A stretch of DNA of 37,651 nt, taken from Streptomyces sp. CBMA123. GTDB lineage: Bacteria; Actinomycetota; Actinomycetes; Streptomycetales; Streptomycetaceae. The notes below the pieces were generated by a model. It ran no database searches, had not been told where the DNA came from, and worked only from the letters and a program-made list of their open reading frames with translations. Below are positions 33,399 through 37,651 of the stretch, one piece after another; the first letter of the stretch is position 1; the number at the start of each line of letters is the position of its first letter. Position numbers and translations under genes: made by a program. The stretch covers positions 1-37,651 of the forward strand of contig NZ_MECK01000619.1 in assembly GCF_014596465.1 (NCBI RefSeq), in the 5' to 3' direction.

Positions 33399-34460
33399 TC
33401 AGATCCCCAGCACCTTGCCGAGGTCGTACGAGACCGGCTCCTCCAACTGCCCGTAACCGCAGCTCTCCGGCGTGCGGTCCGGCCGCCAGCGGCGGAACTG
33501 CGCGGTGTGCCGGAACCGGGTGCCCTCCATGTGGTCGTACGCCACCTCCACCACCCGCTCGGGGCGCAGCGCGATCCACGACAGGTCCTTGCCGCCGGTC
33601 CAGCGGCTGACCGCCCCCGGCAGCCGGCCCTCGGCATGCGCGGACTCCTCCGCCCAGGCGCCCCACGGGTGTTGGGAGAGATCGTCCATCCTCAGCGGGG
33701 CCAGTTCCTCGACGAGTTCGCGGCGGCGGGCCATCGGGAAGGCCGCACAGACGCCCACGTGCTGCAGCCTGCCCTCGGCGTCGTGGATGCCCAGCAGCAG
33801 CGAGCCGACCACCGGGCCGCTCTTGTGCTCGCGGTAGCCGGCCACCACGCAGTCGGCGGTGCGCTCGTGCTTGATCTTGTACATGGTCCGCTCGCCCGGC
33901 CGGTACGGCTGGTCCAGCGGCTTGGCCACCACCCCGTCCAGCCCGGCGCCCTCGTACTCGGCGAACCAGGTCCGCGCGAGTTCGCGGTCGGTCGAGGCGG
34001 GGGCGGTGAACACCGGGTCGGCGGCCCCGGCGAGCGCCGCCTCCAGGGCCCGGCGGCGCACCGAGAGCGGCTCGTCGACCAGCGAGTCGTCACCGAGGGC
34101 GAGCAGGTCGAAGGCCACGAAGGAGGCGGGCGTGCGCTCGGCGAGCAGCTTCACCCGGCTCGCCGCCGGGTGGATCCGCTCCAGCAGCTCCTCGAAGCGC
34201 AGCCGCCCGTCCCGGGCGATCACCACCTCGCCGTCCAGCACGCAGCGCGGCGGCAACTCCCGCCGCAGCGCCTCCACCAGTTCGGGGAAGTACCTGGTCA
34301 GCGGCTTGCCGGTGCGGCTCCCCAACTCCACCTCGGCGCCGTCGCGGAACACGATGCTGCGAAAGCCGTCCCACTTGGCCTCGTACTGCATTCCCGGCGG
34401 GATCTCGGCCACCGACTTGGCGAGCATCGGCGCCACCGGCGGCATCACGGGCAGGTCCAT
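33399..34460 (-). CDS. ATP-dependent DNA ligase (LigC/LigD-ligase type)
   Basis: A 353-aa ligase that seals DNA nicks through a Lys-AMP intermediate. The nucleotidyltransferase motif I is YEAKWDGFR with Lys29. RTGKPLTRYFPEL, LDGEVVI (motif III type), FDLLAL, GVVAKPLDQPYRPGERTMYKIKH (motifs IV-V) and an OB-fold C-domain starting ADCVVAGYREHKSG follow. It lacks nuclease or polymerase domains and so is a stand-alone ligase. I chose the ATG at 34460, which starts MDLPVMPPVAPML like family members; a GTG at 34475 is the alternative. It is divergent from a LigD-type polymerase gene with a 66-bp spacer, so the two make a split NHEJ system. Confidence 0.93.
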   Translation of the reverse strand: MDLPVMPPVAPMLAKSVAEIPPGMQYEAKWDGFRSIVFRDGAEVELGSRTGKPLTRYFPELVEALRRELPPRCVLDGEVVIARDGRLRFEELLERIHPAASRVKLLAERTPASFVAFDLLALGDDSLVDEPLSVRRRALEAALAGAADPVFTAPASTDRELARTWFAEYEGAGLDGVVAKPLDQPYRPGERTMYKIKHERTADCVVAGYREHKSGPVVGSLLLGIHDAEGRLQHVGVCAAFPMARRRELVEELAPLRMDDLSQHPWGAWAEESAHAEGRLPGAVSRWTGGKDLSWIALRPERVVEVAYDHMEGTRFRHTAQFRRWRPDRTPESCGYGQLEEPVSYDLGKVLGI

Positions 34461-34513
34461 GGCACCGATCCTCACCCGGTTCGCCCCGGGGCGCGCGCCG
34501 GGCCCGGCCCCCT

Positions 34514-34526
34514 TAGCGTGGGGACC
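34514..34526 (+). promoter_or_regulatory. Leaderless promoter (TAGCGT, 7 nt before ATG) of the polymerase gene
   Basis: TAGCGT (34514-34519) is followed by exactly 7 nt and the ATG at 34527. No ribosome-binding site. It occupies most of the short divergent spacer, so expression of the two repair genes may be linked. Confidence 0.65.
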
Positions 34527-35540
34527 ATGGGCTCAGCCGTCGAACTGGAAGTCGCCGGGCGCACCGTCCGGCTGTCCAACCCGGACAAGGTCTACTACCC
34601 CGAGCGCGGCTTCACCAAGCTGGACGTCGCGCAGTACTACCTGGCCGTCGCCGACGGAGTGCTGCACGGACTGCGGGACCGGCCCACCACCCTGCAACGC
34701 TTCCCCGACGGCGTCGACGGCGAGTTCTTCTACCAGAAGCGCGCACCCAAAGGCCTGCCGGACTGGCTGCCCACCGCCCGGATCGAGTTCCCCAGCGGCC
34801 GCTCCGCCGACGAGATCTGCCCCACCGAACCCGCCGCCGTCCTGTGGGCCGCCAACCTGGGCTGCCTCACCTTCCACCCCTGGCCGGTCCGGCGCGGCGA
34901 CACCGACCACATCGACGAACTGCGCATCGACCTCGACCCGCAGCCCGGCACCGACTTCCACGACGCCGTCCGCGCCGCCCACGAACTGCGCGCCCTGCTC
35001 GAGGAACACGGACTGCGCGGCTGGCCCAAGTCCTCCGGCGGGCGCGGGCTGCACGTCTACGTGCCGCTCGCCCCCGAGTGGACCTTCACCGACGGCCGGC
35101 ACGCGGTGATCGCCCTCGGCCGGGTGCTGGAACAGCGGATGCCCGGGAAGGTCACCACCGCCTGGTGGAAGGAGGAACGCGGCGAACGCATCTTCGTCGA
35201 CTACAACCAGATGGCCCGCGACCGCACCATCGCCTCCGCCTACTCACTGCGCGCCCGCCCCCGCGCCACCGCCTCCACCCCGCTGCGCTGGGACGAGCTG
35301 GACGACGCCTCCCCCGAGGACTTCGACCTGCGGACCGTCCCCGCCCGGTTCGCCGAACTCGGCGACCCCAACGCCGAGATGGCGGACCACGCCTTCCGAC
35401 TCGACGCCCTGCTGGAGCTCTACGACAAGCAGCTCCACGACGAGGGCCTCGGCGAACTCCCGTACCCGCCCGACCACCCCAAGGCCGTCGGCGAGCCACC
35501 CCGGGTACAGCCCAGCCGGGCCCGCAGGAAGCCGGCCTAG
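34527..35540 (+). CDS. LigD-type NHEJ polymerase/primase (AEP family)
   Basis: A 337-aa archaeo-eukaryotic primase-like polymerase that fills gaps and adds nucleotides during end joining. The metal-binding residues Asp135 and Asp137 lie in HIDELRIDLDPQPG. The SGGRGLHVYVPL block (around residue 170) holds the conserved His, and the third Asp225 is in ERIFVDYNQMARDRTIASAYSLR. GFTKLDVAQYYLAVAD and the phosphate-pocket-like KRAPKGLPDWLPTA are also typical. It is a stand-alone polymerase domain; nuclease and ligase functions are separate proteins, as is common in streptomycetes. The Ku gene is not in the window. It is leaderless, and its stop abuts a methyltransferase remnant in the same frame. 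Confidence 0.94.
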   Translation: MGSAVELEVAGRTVRLSNPDKVYYPERGFTKLDVAQYYLAVADGVLHGLRDRPTTLQRFPDGVDGEFFYQKRAPKGLPDWLPTARIEFPSGRSADEICPTEPAAVLWAANLGCLTFHPWPVRRGDTDHIDELRIDLDPQPGTDFHDAVRAAHELRALLEEHGLRGWPKSSGGRGLHVYVPLAPEWTFTDGRHAVIALGRVLEQRMPGKVTTAWWKEERGERIFVDYNQMARDRTIASAYSLRARPRATASTPLRWDELDDASPEDFDLRTVPARFAELGDPNAEMADHAFRLDALLELYDKQLHDEGLGELPYPPDHPKAVGEPPRVQPSRARRKPA

Positions 35541-35618
35541 TCCGACCGGCTGCCCTTCGACCACAACGACCACCACCCGCTGCTGCTGCGCGCCCTGCCG
35601 CCCGGCGCCCGGCGGTGA
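35541..35618 (+). pseudogene. N-terminal remnant of a SAM methyltransferase
   Basis: Directly after the polymerase TAG, in the same frame, 25 codons read SDRLPFDHNDHHPLLLRALP and then PGARR before a TGA. FDHNDHxHPLLLRxLPPGARR is the usual N-terminus of a group of streptomycete class I methyltransferases, in which the next residues are the SAM-binding ALDVGCGTG. Here the similarity stops exactly there and I see no start codon at the front. It looks like a gene remnant left after a deletion. Recognition rests on memory of the family pattern. Confidence 0.55.
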
Positions 35619-35743
35619 CGGCCCCGGTGGCATGGCCGCAGAGCACGTCCGCCGCGGTGCGGGCGAACACCGGGCGGCAGCCTCCGGGGTGCACGCTCCG
35701 GCAACTGCCCTTCCGGCGTCACCCGTTGGTCTGGCGCCGGGGC

Positions 35744-35749
35744 TAGGCT
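35744..35749 (+). promoter_or_regulatory. -10 box TAGGCT for the acetyltransferase gene
   Basis: TAGGCT lies 34 nt before the ATG, with AAGGGA as ribosome-binding site in between. No matching -35. Apart from this and the methyltransferase remnant, 35619-35743 shows nothing recognisable. Confidence 0.4.
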
Positions 35750-35783
35750 GGCGATCATCGACCGGGGCCGAAAGGGATTCGTG

Positions 35784-36434
35784 ATGGGCGTACGGGGGCT
35801 GGCGGAGATCCTGGCGGACGCGGCGGGCGGGGTGTTCCCGCCACCGGACGGGGCGGTGACGGTGCTGCCGCAGCCGACGCCGCGCGAGGCCGGGGTGATC
35901 GCCTTCGCCGCGCACGCCGTGGTGTTCGCCGACCAGGACCCGGCCTGGGTGCACCGCACCCTCGCCGCCGACCCCGGCGACCCGCTGTCCGCGCCGCTCT
36001 GCCCGCCCTTCCTGACCGCCCTCGCCGAGCGGACCGGACGGACCGTCAACAACGTCGACCTGCTCAGCGTCGCCGACCGCCTCCCGGGCCCGCCACCACT
36101 GCCGCTCACACCGGTCGAGGACCGCGAACACCCCCGCGTGGTAAGGGCGTTGCGCTACCGCGAGGACGTCCGGGTGTACCAGGCCGACGGCGGCGTGCTC
36201 ATCCTCGGCCGCGGCGTGGCCGGCCGCTGGGAGACCGCCGTCGAGGTCGACCCCACCGCCCAGGGCCGCGGCCTCGGCCGCACCCTGGCCACCGCCGCCC
36301 GCCACCTGCTGCCGGAGGGCGACGCCGTCTGGGCGCAGCAGGCCCCCGGCAACGCCCCCAGCGTCCGCGCCTTCCAGGCAGCGGGCTACCGGCCGGTGGG
36401 CGCGGAGGCCCTGCTGGTCCTCGGGCGGCCGTAG
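35784..36434 (+). CDS. GNAT family N-acetyltransferase
   Basis: A 216-aa protein with an N-terminal domain of about 120 residues (FAAHAVVFADQDPAWVHRTLAADPGD and so on) of unknown role, then a C-terminal GNAT core. There, WETAVEVDPTAQGRGLGRTLATAARHLL holds the acetyl-CoA loop QGRGLG, and GNAPSVRAFQAAGYRPVGAEALLV is motif B with the usual N-x-x-S-x-R-x-F. The ATG at 35784 is 6 nt after AAGGGA; a GTG at 35781 is possible. Its 3' end overlaps the convergent gene at 36386 by 49 bp. The substrate is unknown. Confidence 0.87.
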   Translation: MGVRGLAEILADAAGGVFPPPDGAVTVLPQPTPREAGVIAFAAHAVVFADQDPAWVHRTLAADPGDPLSAPLCPPFLTALAERTGRTVNNVDLLSVADRLPGPPPLPLTPVEDREHPRVVRALRYREDVRVYQADGGVLILGRGVAGRWETAVEVDPTAQGRGLGRTLATAARHLLPEGDAVWAQQAPGNAPSVRAFQAAGYRPVGAEALLVLGRP

Positions 36435-36889
36435 CGGACCCGGTCGGCCTCCAGGTCGTAGCCGAGGAACGGGCCGTCGCCCTCGACGTACGTCGGCACC
36501 GACCTGCCCAGCCGCCGCCCGACCGCGGCCAGGAACCCGCACAGCACGTCCAGCCCTTCCTGGCCGCGGAGCCGCTCGACGTCCACGTCGAAGTCGATCC
36601 GCCCCGCCCCGCGGAACCGGAACACCGCACCGACCTCCGGCCCCGGCCGCACACTCAGCACCGGGCACGCGGCACCCACCGGCCGGGACAGCACCTCCTC
36701 CGCCCGCGGCCACGGCAGTTCGAAGCAGCCGACGACGAAGGTCCGGCCCCAGCCCTCCTCCACCACCAGGTCCAGCAGCGCCTGCCAGTCCGCCACCGCG
36801 GTGTCCGCGATGCCCTCACCCGGCAGCCAGCCGTCCCGGTCCGGATCCAGCAGCCACCCCTGGTGGTCCTCCCAGCGCAGATCGCCCAT
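36386..36889 (-). CDS. Uncharacterised protein, paralogue B of a tandem pair
   Basis: A 167-aa soluble protein starting MGDLRWEDHQGWLLDPDRDG. It is clearly a paralogue of the next gene upstream: shared blocks include ADWQALLDLV, VLSRxxGAxCPxLxVxP, IDFDVxxxxLxGQE, LDxLCGFLxAxGRRLGxSV and FLGYDLEADRVR. I do not recognise a characterised family; streptomycete proteins of this shape are usually annotated as hypothetical. It starts 1 nt after the stop of its paralogue, with GGAGGAG upstream. Its C-terminal 16 codons overlap the acetyltransferase gene on the other strand and differ from the paralogue, so the 3' end may have been altered by read-through into that gene. Confidence 0.8.
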   Translation of the reverse strand: MGDLRWEDHQGWLLDPDRDGWLPGEGIADTAVADWQALLDLVVEEGWGRTFVVGCFELPWPRAEEVLSRPVGAACPVLSVRPGPEVGAVFRFRGAGRIDFDVDVERLRGQEGLDVLCGFLAAVGRRLGRSVPTYVEGDGPFLGYDLEADRVRYGRPRTSRASAPTGR

Positions 36890-36890
36890 G

Positions 36891-37379
36891 TCACTCCTCC
36901 GGAGGAGTCCACAACACCCGGACCCGGTCGGCTTCGAGGTCGTACCCGAGGAAGGGCTCCCGGGTGCTGCCCTCGAAGTACATCGAGACGGACTTGCCCA
37001 GCCGCCGCCCGATCGCCGTCAGGAACCCACAGAGGATGTCCAACCTCTCCTGGCCCTGAAGCTCCCTCAGGGAGACGTCGAAGTCGATCTGCTCGTCCGC
37101 GAGGAACCGGAAGATCGCGCACACCCCGGGATCCGGCCACACCCGCAGATACGGACACTCGGCACCGGCCGCTCGGGACAGCACCACCTCGGCCCGGGGC
37201 AGCGGCAGCACCGCGTCGCCCTCGGCGTACTCGAAGGCCCAGCCCCGCTCCGCCACCAGGTCGAGCAGCGCCTGCCAGTCCGCCACCGTGGTGTCCGCCA
37301 CGTACACATCCGGCAGGTAGCCCCCGTCGGAAGGGTCGAGCAGCCACGCCACATGCTCGTCCCAGCGCAGATCGCCCAT
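36891..37379 (-). CDS. Uncharacterised protein, paralogue A of a tandem pair
   Basis: A 162-aa soluble protein starting MGDLRWDEHVAWLLDPSDGG, with no signal peptide or membrane segment. It is acidic and Trp/Asp/Glu-rich, a composition seen in many immunity proteins of polymorphic toxin systems, but no specific family is recognised. The start codon lies immediately after the bioF stop (TAGATG), and its ribosome-binding site GGAG is inside the end of bioF, so it depends on bioF translation or at least its transcript. It ends 1 nt before its paralogue. Confidence 0.82.
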   Translation of the reverse strand: MGDLRWDEHVAWLLDPSDGGYLPDVYVADTTVADWQALLDLVAERGWAFEYAEGDAVLPLPRAEVVLSRAAGAECPYLRVWPDPGVCAIFRFLADEQIDFDVSLRELQGQERLDILCGFLTAIGRRLGKSVSMYFEGSTREPFLGYDLEADRVRVLWTPPEE

Positions 37380-37651
37380 CTAGGCGCTCCGGGCGCCCGC
37401 CGGGGCCAGGTCGGCGATGATCCGGACGGCCTCGGTGATCTGGGCGTCGGTGAGGTCGCCGCGGGCGGTCAGGCGCAGGCGGGAGATGCCGTCCGGGACG
37501 GACGGGGGGCGGAAGCAGCCGACGGCGAGGCCGGCCCGGAGGCAGTCGGCGGCCCAGGTGACGGCGGCCTCCGGGCCGGGGGCGCGGACCGAGACCACGG
37601 CGGCGTCGGGCTCGCAGGCGTGCAGGCCGGCGGCGCTCAGCCGGGCGGAGA
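37380..37651 (-). CDS. bioF: 8-amino-7-oxononanoate synthase, C-terminal part
   Basis: The last 89 residues of a BioF-type PLP enzyme; the 5' part is beyond the right edge. PDAAVVSVRAPGPEAAVTWAADCLRAGLAVGCFRPPSVPDGISRLRLTARGDLTDAQI has the family C-terminal block with CFRPPSVPDGxSRLRLTAR, which distinguishes BioF from Kbl (compare the kbl end in this window). BioF joins pimeloyl-thioester and alanine in biotin synthesis. Biotin is the cofactor of the carboxylase at the other end of the window, but the two loci are not linked in an operon. It is followed without a gap by the paralogue pair. Confidence 0.88.
   Translation of the reverse strand, partial: SARLSAAGLHACEPDAAVVSVRAPGPEAAVTWAADCLRAGLAVGCFRPPSVPDGISRLRLTARGDLTDAQITEAVRIIADLAPAGARSA

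Overview
The window is very GC-rich actinobacterial chromosome, most likely from a Streptomycetaceae member (Streptomyces or Kitasatospora). The signs are dense ORFs with G/C third positions, frequent GTG and TTG starts, several leaderless genes with a TANNNT box 7 nt before the ATG, a PimB-type mannosyltransferase, an F420-type LLM oxidoreductase, and a non-homologous end-joining ligase/polymerase pair. I saw no tRNA, rRNA, insertion sequence or CRISPR array. All family assignments come from reading motifs; no database search was run.

Layout. 1-3.9 kb (minus strand): an operon for a terpenoid-type acyl-CoA carboxylase, atuA, then the carboxyltransferase, then the biotin carboxylase (cut by the window edge). 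Its leader can form two mutually exclusive hairpins. 4.0-9.2 kb (plus): a leaderless small protein, two SAM methyltransferases, a leaderless VOC protein and a UvrA-like double-ATPase of the DrrC size class. 9.2-12.3 kb: a GNAT protein, a Gfo/Idh/MocA oxidoreductase and, divergently, a PimB-like glycosyltransferase. 12.3-15.6 kb (minus): a NarL-type two-component system and an erythromycin-esterase-family protein.

15.7-23.8 kb (minus) is the most interesting part: a compact class I lanthipeptide cluster. In order of transcription it holds a small LuxR-type regulator, a 64-aa precursor (lanA), lanC, full-length lanB, an ABC exporter (lanT) and an LLM-class flavin/F420 oxidoreductase. The last is a candidate dehydroalanine reductase that would put D-alanine into the peptide. 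lanC/lanB/lanT overlap by 4 bp at each junction, while a strong stem-loop separates lanA from lanC. The precursor has an FDLD leader box and six Cys, each preceded 3 or 4 residues upstream by a Thr, including a nisin-like TxTCxC motif. No dedicated immunity transporter or leader protease is visible.

24.1-31.5 kb: a leaderless GntR regulator, a LysR regulator, a secreted beta-propeller protein, a secreted CocE/S15-type hydrolase, and the tdh-kbl threonine catabolic operon, which ends in three successive hairpins, one a perfect 40-bp palindrome. 31.9-37.6 kb: a lipoprotein serine hydrolase, a divergent ATP-dependent DNA ligase/LigD-type polymerase pair, a methyltransferase N-terminal remnant, a GNAT protein, two tandem paralogues of unknown function and the 3' end of bioF.

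A theme runs through the window. Short direct tandem repeats (18-24 bp, 2-4 copies) lie at or across stop codons or in the adjacent spacer in at least five places, two of them inside the lanthipeptide operon.
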